Made by a program: the position numbers and the translations under genes. The notes beneath the pieces were generated by a model. It did no database searches and had not been told where the DNA came from. It saw only the letters and a program-made list of their open reading frames with translations. This document shows, one piece after another, positions 56,382 to 64,000 of a stretch of 64,000 nt of DNA. This DNA comes from an uncultured Coriobacteriaceae bacterium (lineage in GTDB: Bacteria > Actinomycetota > Coriobacteriia > Coriobacteriales > Coriobacteriaceae): assembly GCA_944321435.1 (NCBI GenBank), contig CALULH010000002.1, forward strand, positions 1 through 64,000. Reading direction: 5' to 3'. Numbering within the stretch: the first letter of the stretch is position 1; every line of letters starts with the position of its first letter.

Positions 56382-56416
56382 CGGGGCCCGCAGGCTTGCT
56401 CGGCCTGCGGGCCCCG
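56382..56416. terminator. bidirectional terminator between M32 peptidase and GH13-GH77 gene
   Basis: CGGGGCCCGCAGGC (56382-56395) and its complement (56403-56416) form a 14-bp stem with a seven-base loop in a convergent gap. Confidence 0.75.
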
Positions 56417-56451
56417 AACCTTCTCGTACCCGGCGCTTCTCGCCCGATCAG

Positions 56452-59400
56452 CTAGCTGCGGATGGTGATGCGCATCTCCTCGGTGCTGGGCTCGTTGACG
56501 GCGGAGAGGCGCAGCGGCTCGCGCACGCTGCGGTCCGCAAGGTCGGTCAGCGCGGCGAGGGCACGCGCCGTCTCCGGCGTGAGCAGCGACTCTGTCACCT
56601 GCCAGCTCCAGTTGCCCGCAGCCACGCCCGGCACGTTCATGCGGGCGTCGTCGTCCAGGTCGAGCGCGTCCTGCAGTGGCATCATGACCACGTTGGCCTC
56701 GCTCGTCATAACCGACTTCTTGATACGCTCGGCCAGCTCGCGCGCCTCACCGGTGCCGAACGAGCTCGCGCACCAGCCCAAGAGCGTCTGGGTGTCGTGC
56801 GTCGACGTGTAGGACACTTTTCCGACGCGCGCCCGGTAGCCCTCGCGCACATCGTAGTCGGCAAAGAGCGCGACATCCATGCCGGGGAACCCGGTGCGGG
56901 CGACCAGCGCGCGCACTGCGGCCGTAATGGTGCCCAAGTCCTCGGCGATGAGCGGCAGCGGCCCCAGCTTGGCGTAGGCCGCGCGGAACAGATCCGCCCC
57001 CGGACCGGGGATCCAGCGCCCCTCGCCCGCCGGCTTGCCGTTGGGAATGGCGTAATAGCTCTCGAAGCCCAGGAAATGATCCATGCGGGTCCAGTCGTAG
57101 AGCTCCTTCACGCGGCGCATGCGCGCGATCCACCAGGCATAGCCCGTGCGCTTGTGCTCGTCCCAGCGGTAGGTGGGGTTGCCCCACACCTGCCCCTGCG
57201 CGGCGAAGGCGTCGGGCGGCGTGCCGGCGACCTCGGTGGGCTCGCCGTCGGCGTCGACGTTGAAGAGCTCGGGGTGCGCCCAGGCGTCCACCGAATCCGC
57301 CGAGACGTACATGGGAACGTCGCCGATGATCTCCACGCCGCGGGCGCGGGCGTAGCTGCGCAGGTCCTGCCACTCGCACATGAAGCGGAACTGGCTGAAC
57401 ATGTGGAACCGCGCGCCCTCGATGAAGCGCGGATCCTCCAGAACGTCGCGGTCGTAGTGGCGGAACTCCTCGGGCCACTCGTTCCACGGGGCCCCGTCAA
57501 AGTAGTCGCGCAGGCTCATGAACGCGGCGTAGGGCAGCAGCCAGTCCGCGTTCTTGATCACGAAATCATGGTAGATGGCGTCCGGCGCGAACACGTTGAA
57601 GTACACGCGCAGGGTCTTCTCGTCCTCCTCGAGCAGGCGCTCGTTGCCCGCAAAGGCCGAAACGCCGGCATAGGGGCTGCCGTAGGCGTCCACCGGATTG
57701 ACCGGCAGCACCTGCCAGTAGCGCTGATGGCTGGCGGCCAGAAAGTCGACGAAGCGGCGCGCCGGAGCGCCCAACGTGCCGGGGCGCTTGCCGTTGGGTA
57801 CGGACGTGATGTGGCAGACGATGCCCGCCCCCCGCCCCATGGGGCAGGAGATGGAGCTGGTCCGCGCAAAGTAGACGACCGCGGCCGAAAGCGGCGCCAG
57901 CGTGAGCGTCAGGTTCCCCTGCTCGTCGGGCACCAGGTCGGCGCCGGCGATAAGCTCGGAAGCGCACGTGCCCTGCGCGGGCAGCGTGGCGCGACGCGGA
58001 CGCGTGGAGGAGCGGTTCACCAGCACCGCGCAGCGCTCGTCGCGCTCGCCGTAACGCCAGAAGCCGAAGACATCGCGCCCCTGCGAGAAGAACCTGATGT
58101 CGCCATCCGTGAGGAACGGGATCTCGCGGCGGATGGCGATGGCGTTGCGGTACATGGTCATGGTGTCCGGGTCCTCGCGACCCCACGGGTACGGCCCGCG
58201 GCAGTTGGGGTCGGAGAAGCCCTGCATGCCGGCCTCGTCACCGTAGTAGATGCACGGCACGCCCGCCATGGTCATCTGAAGCACCACGGCAAGCCAGAAG
58301 CGGCTCTTGGCGAGCGAGAGCTTGTCGGCGGGCAGCAGGTACTCGCCGCGCTCCTTCTCGGAGAAGAAGCTGTTCTCGGCAGGGGCCTCGCCCAGCACGG
58401 TGAGCATGCGCTGGCGATCGTGGCTGCCGAGGAGGTTGAGCGAGTTGTAGAAAGCCTCGCGCGGGTAGTTCTCGCGCAGCGCCTCCATGCGCTCCTCGAT
58501 GTCCTGGGCGGCGATGTCCCCGGTGAGGAAGGCGAGAACCGCATCGCGGAACGGGTAGTTCATGGCGGCGTCGAGCTCGTCTCCCAGCAGGTAATTGCGC
58601 AGCTTGCCGTAGGCGGTCTTGTTGGAGGCGTCCTCCCATACCTCGCCCAGCACCAACGCGTCGGACTTGACGCCCGTCGCCGCGGACCGGATCTTCTCGA
58701 TGAAGCTGTCCGGCAGCTCGTCGGCCACATCAAGGCGCCAGCCGCGGGCGCCGAGCTTGAGCCAGTGCTCCACCACGCCGTCCGGCCCGGTGATGAACTC
58801 CTGGAAGGTGGGGTTGTCCTCGTTCACGGCGGGCAGGGCCGCCACGCCCCACCAGCTGTCGTAGTGCACGCCGTCGTCAGAGAAGTGGAACCAGTCGCGG
58901 TACGGCGAGTCCTCGCTCTGCCATGCGCCCACGCTGTCGTAGTTGCCCAGCTGGTTGAAGTAACGCGAGTCGGACCCGGTGTGGTTGAACACGCCGTCCA
59001 GGATGATGCCGATGCCGTGCTTCTCGGCCTCGGCGCACAGCGTCTTGAAGTCCTCCTCGGTGCCCAGCATGGGGTCGATCTCGAGATAGTCGCCGGTATC
59101 GTAGCGGTGGTTGCTCTCGGCCTCGAAGATGGGGTTCAGGTAGATGGAGGTCACGCCCATCTCCTGGAGGCGCGGAAGGTCCTCGGCGATGCCCAGCAGC
59201 GTACCGCCGTAGAACTCCCAGGCGAGAACGCTGCCGTCCTCGCCGCGGTCGTAGTAGGCGGGCTTGTACCAATCATCCTGGATGGCGCGCGCCGGGCCGT
59301 TCTTATGCAGCTCCATGGCCTTCTCGGCCTGCTCGCGCCAATGCGGGCCCCGGCGGTAGCGATCCGGGAAGATCTGGTAGACGATGCCCTGGTTGTACCA

Positions 59401-59784
59401 GGTGGGCTGCACCGTGCGCGACTTGTAGCAAGTGATCTGGAACGAAGGCGGCATGTGGTCGCACAGCACGCCCTCGCCGCCCACGGCGCCCGTCTGGGCG
59501 CCCAGGTACACGGTCTGGCCGCGCGGCTCCTCTATGATGAAGTAGTACCAAAAAACAACCTGCTCGTCGCAGGTAATGGAGCACGTGAACCGCAGATGGT
59601 CGCCGCTCGGCTGCGGCTTCATGGGATACAGGTGCTCTCCCTCGCCGTCGACCCAGATGCGGCACGTGCAGGTGGCGCGTGGGTTATCCCAAACCTCGAC
59701 GGCCAGATTGACCGTTTCACCAAGACGCACCGCTCCGAACGGCGCTCGGAACGATGCGTCTCTTGTGTTATGACGTGCGTCCAT
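56452..59784 (-). CDS. fused GH13 alpha-amylase-type enzyme and GH77 4-alpha-glucanotransferase
   Basis: 1,110 residues in one frame. Residues 1-640 form a neopullulanase-like GH13: N-terminal beta domain, GIVYQIFPDRYRRG, region I DGVFNHTGSD, region II GWRLDVADE (nucleophile Asp), region III VLGEVWEDAS (acid Glu) and region IV LLGSHDRQR. Residues about 645-1110 form a MalQ (GH77): WQVLPVNPVDAYGSPYAG, EIIGDVPMYVSADSVDAW, WTRMDHFLGFESYYAI and IAEDLGTIT. Together they would cut and rearrange alpha-glucans released from glycogen. ATG 59784 follows AGGTTAGATAGC. It lies 48 bp after glgA on the same strand. Confidence 0.93.
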   Translation of the reverse strand: MDARHNTRDASFRAPFGAVRLGETVNLAVEVWDNPRATCTCRIWVDGEGEHLYPMKPQPSGDHLRFTCSITCDEQVVFWYYFIIEEPRGQTVYLGAQTGAVGGEGVLCDHMPPSFQITCYKSRTVQPTWYNQGIVYQIFPDRYRRGPHWREQAEKAMELHKNGPARAIQDDWYKPAYYDRGEDGSVLAWEFYGGTLLGIAEDLPRLQEMGVTSIYLNPIFEAESNHRYDTGDYLEIDPMLGTEEDFKTLCAEAEKHGIGIILDGVFNHTGSDSRYFNQLGNYDSVGAWQSEDSPYRDWFHFSDDGVHYDSWWGVAALPAVNEDNPTFQEFITGPDGVVEHWLKLGARGWRLDVADELPDSFIEKIRSAATGVKSDALVLGEVWEDASNKTAYGKLRNYLLGDELDAAMNYPFRDAVLAFLTGDIAAQDIEERMEALRENYPREAFYNSLNLLGSHDRQRMLTVLGEAPAENSFFSEKERGEYLLPADKLSLAKSRFWLAVVLQMTMAGVPCIYYGDEAGMQGFSDPNCRGPYPWGREDPDTMTMYRNAIAIRREIPFLTDGDIRFFSQGRDVFGFWRYGERDERCAVLVNRSSTRPRRATLPAQGTCASELIAGADLVPDEQGNLTLTLAPLSAAVVYFARTSSISCPMGRGAGIVCHITSVPNGKRPGTLGAPARRFVDFLAASHQRYWQVLPVNPVDAYGSPYAGVSAFAGNERLLEEDEKTLRVYFNVFAPDAIYHDFVIKNADWLLPYAAFMSLRDYFDGAPWNEWPEEFRHYDRDVLEDPRFIEGARFHMFSQFRFMCEWQDLRSYARARGVEIIGDVPMYVSADSVDAWAHPELFNVDADGEPTEVAGTPPDAFAAQGQVWGNPTYRWDEHKRTGYAWWIARMRRVKELYDWTRMDHFLGFESYYAIPNGKPAGEGRWIPGPGADLFRAAYAKLGPLPLIAEDLGTITAAVRALVARTGFPGMDVALFADYDVREGYRARVGKVSYTSTHDTQTLLGWCASSFGTGEARELAERIKKSVMTSEANVVMMPLQDALDLDDDARMNVPGVAAGNWSWQVTESLLTPETARALAALTDLADRSVREPLRLSAVNEPSTEEMRITIRS

Positions 59785-59832
59785 GCTATCTAACCTGACC
59801 CTCGGATACACCCGAGGGCCAGATGCGCGTGG

Positions 59833-61287
59833 CTACACCTCGGGATGCAGGCCGTGGTACAGCCCGCTGTACTCCTCTGCAGAGCGCCTCCAGCTGAAAT
59901 CGCGCGTCATGGCGTGAATCTGCAGTTTCTTCCAATCGTTAGAATTGTTCCAGAAAACGTCCGCTGCCGCAAGGATGACACCGGTCATTTCATCGCCGTT
60001 GAAGTTGGCGAAGCTGAAGCCGGTGCCCTCGCCGGTGAAGCGGTTGTAAGGCTGGACGGAGTCCTTGAGACCGCCGGTCTCGCGAACGATCGGAAGGGTG
60101 CCGTAGCGCATGGCGATCATCTGCGACAGGCCGCACGGCTCGAAGAGCGACGGCATGAGGAACAGGTCGCAGCCCGCGTAGATGCGGCGCGACAGATCCG
60201 AGTCGAAGGTGATGCGCGCGGCCATGTTGGGGTACTTCCAGTCGAAGTAGCGCAGCGAGTCCTCGTAGCAGGTATCGCCGGTGCCCAGGACCACCACCTG
60301 GATGCCGCGGGAGAGCACGGCGTCCAGCGCGTACTGCACCAGGTCCATGCCCTTCTGCTTGGTGAGACGGGTGACCATACCCATGAGCGGCACGTCGTCG
60401 CGGACCTCGAAGCCCATCTCGCGCTGCAGGGCCGCCTTGCACTCCTTCTTGCCGGAGAGGTCGGCGGCGGTGTAGTCGGCGGCGATGGACTGGTCGGTGC
60501 GCGGATCCCACGTCACCATGTCGATGCCGTTGAGGATGCCCGAGAGGACGCTCGAACGCTCGCGCAGGATGCCGTCCATGTGCTCACCGTAGAAGGGCAT
60601 CTGGATCTCGCGGGCGTAGGTGGGGCTGACCGTGGTGATGCGGTCGGAGTAGCACAGCGCGCCCTTCATGAAGTTCACCGTCTGCGGGCCGCAGTACAGC
60701 TGACGGGCGGCGTTGGGGATATGGGCCAAGCCGCACACGTCGGACAGGACCTTGTCGCCGTACTGCCCCTGGAAGGCGATGTTGTGGATGGTGAAGACGG
60801 TCTTCACGTTCTGGTAGAGCGGCATGTCCATGTAGAACTCGCGCAGGAACACCGGTGCCAGGGCGGTCTGCCAGTCATTGCAGTGCAGGATGTCGCACTG
60901 GAAGTCAATGTGCTGCAGGCTCTCGACCACGGCCTTCGAGAAGAACGCGAAGCGCTCGCCATCGTCGAAGTAGCTGTAGAGCTGGTCGCGCTTGAAGTAG
61001 CGCTCGTTGTCGATGAAGATGTAGTCGACGCCCCGCTCGGTGAGCTTCTCAAGGCCGCAGTACTCCTGCCGCCAGCCCAGCGGCACGTAGAAGTCGGCGA
61101 TGTGCTCCATGCGGTCGACGTAGTGCTGCGGGATGCTGCCGTACTTGGGCAGCATCACCACGACGTTGCACCCGGCGTCCTTGAGCGCCGCCGGCAACGA
61201 TCCGGCGACGTCGCCCAACCCGCCCGTCTTGGCGAAGGGCGCGGCCTCGGACGAGGCGAAAACTACTCCCAGATTTCTGTTAGACAT
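59833..61287 (-). CDS. glgA: glycogen synthase (ADP-glucose)
   Basis: A 484-residue GT5 enzyme that extends alpha-1,4-glucan from ADP-glucose. The N-terminal KTGGLGDVAGSLP is the substrate-binding signature; FTIHNIAFQGQYG, TVSPTYAREI and LMPSLFEPCGLSQMIAMRYG are further conserved blocks. ATG 61287 overlaps the glgD stop by 8 bp. Third gene of the glgC-glgD-glgA operon. Confidence 0.97.
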   Translation of the reverse strand: MSNRNLGVVFASSEAAPFAKTGGLGDVAGSLPAALKDAGCNVVVMLPKYGSIPQHYVDRMEHIADFYVPLGWRQEYCGLEKLTERGVDYIFIDNERYFKRDQLYSYFDDGERFAFFSKAVVESLQHIDFQCDILHCNDWQTALAPVFLREFYMDMPLYQNVKTVFTIHNIAFQGQYGDKVLSDVCGLAHIPNAARQLYCGPQTVNFMKGALCYSDRITTVSPTYAREIQMPFYGEHMDGILRERSSVLSGILNGIDMVTWDPRTDQSIAADYTAADLSGKKECKAALQREMGFEVRDDVPLMGMVTRLTKQKGMDLVQYALDAVLSRGIQVVVLGTGDTCYEDSLRYFDWKYPNMAARITFDSDLSRRIYAGCDLFLMPSLFEPCGLSQMIAMRYGTLPIVRETGGLKDSVQPYNRFTGEGTGFSFANFNGDEMTGVILAAADVFWNNSNDWKKLQIHAMTRDFSWRRSAEEYSGLYHGLHPEV

Positions 61288-62386
61288 ACTCGGCCTTCTC
61301 CTTGATGAGGATGTCGTCGGGCGTGCCGCGCAGCTCGGTCCCCGAGGGAATCAGGTTGTAGCGGTCGATAATGGCGTTCTCAACACGCGCACCCGACTCG
61401 ATGACGCAGGACTGCATGACGATGGAGTTGCTCACCACCGCGCCCGGCTCGACCACGACGCCGCGGCCAAGCGCGCTGCCGCGCACGGTGCCGGAGATGC
61501 GGCAGCCGGCGGAGATGAGCGAGTCGCGCACCACGGAGCCCTTGAAGTACTTCGCGGGCGGCGCATCGTGGGCCTTGGTGAAGATGGTGCGCTCAGGGTT
61601 GAACAGCGCCTCGTACACCTCGGGCTTGCGGATGTCCATCGTGCGGTCGTAATAGCTCTTGGCATCGTAGACGCCCGCCGCATAGCCGTCGAACTCGTAG
61701 TAGCCGATGCTGTAGGCGGCCTCGGCCTTGAACATGGCCTCCTCGAGCGCCATGTAGTCGGCCTGCGAGAAGTTCTCGATGACGTCGATCAGCTCGTCGC
61801 GGTTGAAGATGCAGTAGTCCACGGACTCCAGATCGCCGTACTTGACGCCGTGCGTGAGGCCGACCACCTTGTCGCCCTCGACCTTGAGGCCGTACACGTC
61901 GTCGTTGATGGCGCTGGCGCGATGGCAGATGATAGTTGCGGCGTTGCCGGAAGCCTCGTGCGCCTCGATGGCGGCCTCGAGGTCGAGGTTCACCACCATG
62001 TTGGAGCCGGAGAGCACCACGTAGTCGGCGGAATCGCGGATGAGCAGCGCCTTGTTGTCGATGATGTCGCGCAGCAAGAAGCGGAAGCCCTCATGCATGC
62101 CGCCGTAGACCGTGCCGGGAAGGATGAACAGACCGCCGTTCTTGCGGTCGAGCATCCAGTCGCGGCCGGTGCCCACGTGGTCGAGCAGGCTGCGGTAGTT
62201 CTGCGGGACGATGAGGCCGACGGTGCGGATGCCGGCGTTCACCATGTTGGACAGCGGGAAGTCGATGAGACGGTAACGACCGGCGAACGGCAGACCGGCC
62301 ATCGGGCGGCGCTTGGACAGGGCGCACGGCACGCTGGTCTTGTAGTTCGCGGTGATAAGTCCGATTGCCTTCTTGTTCACGGTCAC
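61280..62386 (-). CDS. glgD: glucose-1-phosphate adenylyltransferase regulatory subunit GlgD
   Basis: A 368-residue paralogue of GlgC. The N-terminus has [20 protein letters not shown] but lacks the GGxGxRL nucleotide loop that GlgC has, so it is probably catalytically weak and modulates GlgC, as shown for Firmicutes GlgCD. The C-terminal left-handed beta-helix repeats ([20 protein letters not shown]) are present. GTG start at 62386 overlaps the glgC stop by 4 bp. Confidence 0.95.
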   Translation of the reverse strand: MTVNKKAIGLITANYKTSVPCALSKRRPMAGLPFAGRYRLIDFPLSNMVNAGIRTVGLIVPQNYRSLLDHVGTGRDWMLDRKNGGLFILPGTVYGGMHEGFRFLLRDIIDNKALLIRDSADYVVLSGSNMVVNLDLEAAIEAHEASGNAATIICHRASAINDDVYGLKVEGDKVVGLTHGVKYGDLESVDYCIFNRDELIDVIENFSQADYMALEEAMFKAEAAYSIGYYEFDGYAAGVYDAKSYYDRTMDIRKPEVYEALFNPERTIFTKAHDAPPAKYFKGSVVRDSLISAGCRISGTVRGSALGRGVVVEPGAVVSNSIVMQSCVIESGARVENAIIDRYNLIPSGTELRGTPDDILIKEKAEYV

Positions 62387-63528
62387 TCTCCCCTTCCGAT
62401 GACAACGTCGTCACCTGCAAGAGCGGTGTCCTTGGTCGTATCGACGCTGCCGAACTTGACGTTCTCCTCAACCACGGCGCGCTCGCCCAAGATGGCGCGC
62501 GCAACATGAGCGCCGTCCTTGACCACGGCGCCGGGCAGCAGTACGGAGTCCTCGACGATGGCGCGCTCGCCCACGTAGGTGTCCGTGGACAGGATGGAGT
62601 GGCGCACGGTGCCGAAGACGCGGGCACCGTTGTCGATGAGCGCGTCGTCCACCACGGCGTCGGGGCCCAGGTAGTGCGGCGGGCGCGTGGAGACGTTGCT
62701 CATGATGGGGAACTCGTCGGAGTACAGGTCGAACTTGGGGTCGTCGCCCAGGAGGTCCATGCTAGTCTCGTGGTAGCTCGCGACGGTGCCTACGTCACGC
62801 CAGAAGTCCTGGAACTCGTAGACGTAGACCGGCTTCTCCTCGGCCAGGAGCTTCGGGATGATGTCGCCGCCGAAGTCATGGCTGGAGTGCGGGTCGAGGG
62901 CGTCGGCCTCGAGCTCCTCGAGGAGCAGGTCGGCGTCGAAGATGTAGATGCCCATGGAGGCGAGGTTGCTCTCGGGCTTCTCGGGCTTCTCGTCGAAGCG
63001 GACCACGCGGTCGTCGTCGTCCTTCAGCAGGATGCCGAAGCGCGAGGCGTCCTCCCACGGCACGGGCATGACGGCGATGGTGAGGCCGGCCTTGTGAGCC
63101 TTGTGGGACTCGAGCATCTTCGCATAGTCCATGCGGTAGAGCTGATCGCCGGACAGGATGAGCACCGTCTCGGGATCATGCATCTTGATGAAGTCGATGT
63201 TCTGGTAGATGGCGTCGGCCGTACCGGCGAACTCGCGCATGCCCTCCTGCGTGGCATAGGGGCTGAGCGTGGTCACGCCCGCGCCGGGCTCGTCGAGATC
63301 CCATGCGGCGCCATTGCCGATGTAGGCATGCAGCTGGTAGGGACGGTACTGCGTGAGCACGCCCACCGTGTCGATGCCGGAGTTAACGCAGTTCGACAGC
63401 GGGAAGTCGATGATGCGGAACTTGCCGCCGAACGAAACGGCCGGCTTGGCGTTCTTCTTCGTCAACTCCCTCAGTCTGCTTCCTTGCCCGCCGGCGAGAA
63501 GCATGGCGATGCATTCCTTTTTGCTCAT
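62383..63528 (-). CDS. glgC: glucose-1-phosphate adenylyltransferase
   Basis: A 381-residue enzyme producing ADP-glucose, the committed step of glycogen synthesis. [20 protein letters not shown] is the nucleotide-binding start; [39 protein letters not shown] and [11 protein letters not shown] follow. ATG 63528 has GAAGGAGAGCAGG directly upstream. Head of the visible biosynthetic operon, 39 bp after glgP. Confidence 0.97.
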   Translation of the reverse strand: MSKKECIAMLLAGGQGSRLRELTKKNAKPAVSFGGKFRIIDFPLSNCVNSGIDTVGVLTQYRPYQLHAYIGNGAAWDLDEPGAGVTTLSPYATQEGMREFAGTADAIYQNIDFIKMHDPETVLILSGDQLYRMDYAKMLESHKAHKAGLTIAVMPVPWEDASRFGILLKDDDDRVVRFDEKPEKPESNLASMGIYIFDADLLLEELEADALDPHSSHDFGGDIIPKLLAEEKPVYVYEFQDFWRDVGTVASYHETSMDLLGDDPKFDLYSDEFPIMSNVSTRPPHYLGPDAVVDDALIDNGARVFGTVRHSILSTDTYVGERAIVEDSVLLPGAVVKDGAHVARAILGERAVVEENVKFGSVDTTKDTALAGDDVVIGRGE

Positions 63529-63567
63529 CCTGCTCTCCTTCAAAGCCTTTCCTACAGATGTATGGCG

Positions 63568-64000
63568 TTACACATGCCAGATGTCATGTGCATACTCCCG
63601 GATGGTACGGTCGCTCGAGAAGTGCCCGGAGTTGGCCGTGTTCATGAGCGCCATGCGGTTCCACTTGATGGGGTCGCCGTAGGCCTCGATGAGCTCCTCC
63701 CACGCGTTGACGTAGGAGCGGAAGTCCTTGAGCACCAGGTCGTGGTCGTTGTTGTCCATGAGCTCGCGGCGGATGGAGTCGAACGTGCCCGAGAGGCGCG
63801 AGAAGGTGTCGTCGGTAAGCTCGTCCACGCAGCGGCCCAGACGGTCGCGGTCGGCGTTGTACTCGTCCCAGGAGAAGTACTGGCCGCTCTGCTGCAGCGC
63901 CACGACCTCGGGCTCGGTGAGGCCGAAGATCTTGACGTTCTCGCGACCCGCGAGGTCGGCGATCTCGATGTTGGCGCCGTCGAGGGTGCCCAGCGTGATC
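63568..64000 (-). CDS. glgP: glycogen/alpha-glucan phosphorylase, C-terminal part
   Basis: The 5' end lies beyond the window; 143 codons are visible. TLGTLDGANIEIADLAGREN, then KIFGLTEPEVVAL and WNRMALMNTANSGHFSSDRT are the conserved C-terminal blocks of GT35 phosphorylases, including the GANIE and pyridoxal-proximal NTANSGHFSSDR regions. It releases glucose-1-phosphate from glycogen. Located before glgC on the same strand, so breakdown and synthesis genes may share a transcript. Confidence 0.96.
   Translation of the reverse strand, partial: ITLGTLDGANIEIADLAGRENVKIFGLTEPEVVALQQSGQYFSWDEYNADRDRLGRCVDELTDDTFSRLSGTFDSIRRELMDNNDHDLVLKDFRSYVNAWEELIEAYGDPIKWNRMALMNTANSGHFSSDRTIREYAHDIWHV

Overview
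This is a 64 kb, high-GC (roughly 65%) chromosomal window from an anaerobic actinobacterium. Gene content and protein style point to class Coriobacteriia, probably Collinsella or a close relative (inference from the sequence, no search run). The supporting features are a GlgC/GlgD glycogen operon, a B12-dependent ribonucleotide reductase, an Asp23/AmaP envelope-stress cluster, a separately encoded MetH activation domain and an AmmeMemoRadiSam pair. No rRNA, tRNA or CRISPR array was recognised.

Left end, 1-5500. Reading leftwards on the minus strand, one open frame of about 1,230 codons runs off the window edge. It encodes a giant exported surface protein with many GG-F-x-G repeats. Its signal peptide is encoded just upstream, but a run of ten G residues (plus strand C, 3708-3717) puts the signal peptide out of frame with the body. 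Nine or twelve G would join them, so this looks like an ON/OFF phase-variable adhesin caught OFF. A good promoter precedes it. An IS1595-family element lies directly upstream of that promoter and abuts a truncated zinc-ribbon gene.

Accessory zone, 5600-15000. Intact genes are a nitroreductase, an EamA transporter with an attenuator-like leader and a GH1 6-phospho-beta-glucosidase. They are followed by decay (an ACT-domain remnant, an unassigned fragment, a nitrilase remnant) and a small island. The island holds an XRE regulator, an integrase stump, a candidate structured RNA with its own terminator directly upstream of an Abi_2/AbiF-like protein with two HEPN-type RxxxxH motifs, a decapitated XRE-membrane gene, an AT-richer membrane protein and an AAA_14/DUF4143 ATPase.

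Core region, 15000-50000. This holds guaA; brnQ with two phosphatases; a cytoplasmic L-asparaginase; ychF; a polyferredoxin; a Vsr-like endonuclease; groSL; an M20 amidohydrolase; the metNIQ methionine ABC operon; asp23/DUF2273/amaP; yebC; lgt; NifU; AmmeMemoRadiSam AmrA/B fusion plus radical SAM partner; a ZIP transporter with a metalloregulator-like operator; the metF / MetH-activation / metH methionine cluster; a UPF0210 protein; and a methyltransferase. metNIQ and metF-metH together supply methionine by uptake and by B12-dependent synthesis.

Right end, 48400-64000. A membrane protein with three TVLM repeats comes first, then class II RNR with a textbook NrdR box, yhbY and an M32 carboxypeptidase. 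The window ends in a glycogen/alpha-glucan cluster on the minus strand: glgP (partial), glgC, glgD, glgA and a GH13-GH77 fusion. glgC-glgD-glgA overlap by a few bases and are clearly one operon that makes glycogen; the fusion and GlgP would degrade and remodel it.

A theme throughout is very long perfect stem-loops between genes. Two of them share a 27-28 nt loop almost exactly while their stems are unrelated, which is a candidate family of structured elements.
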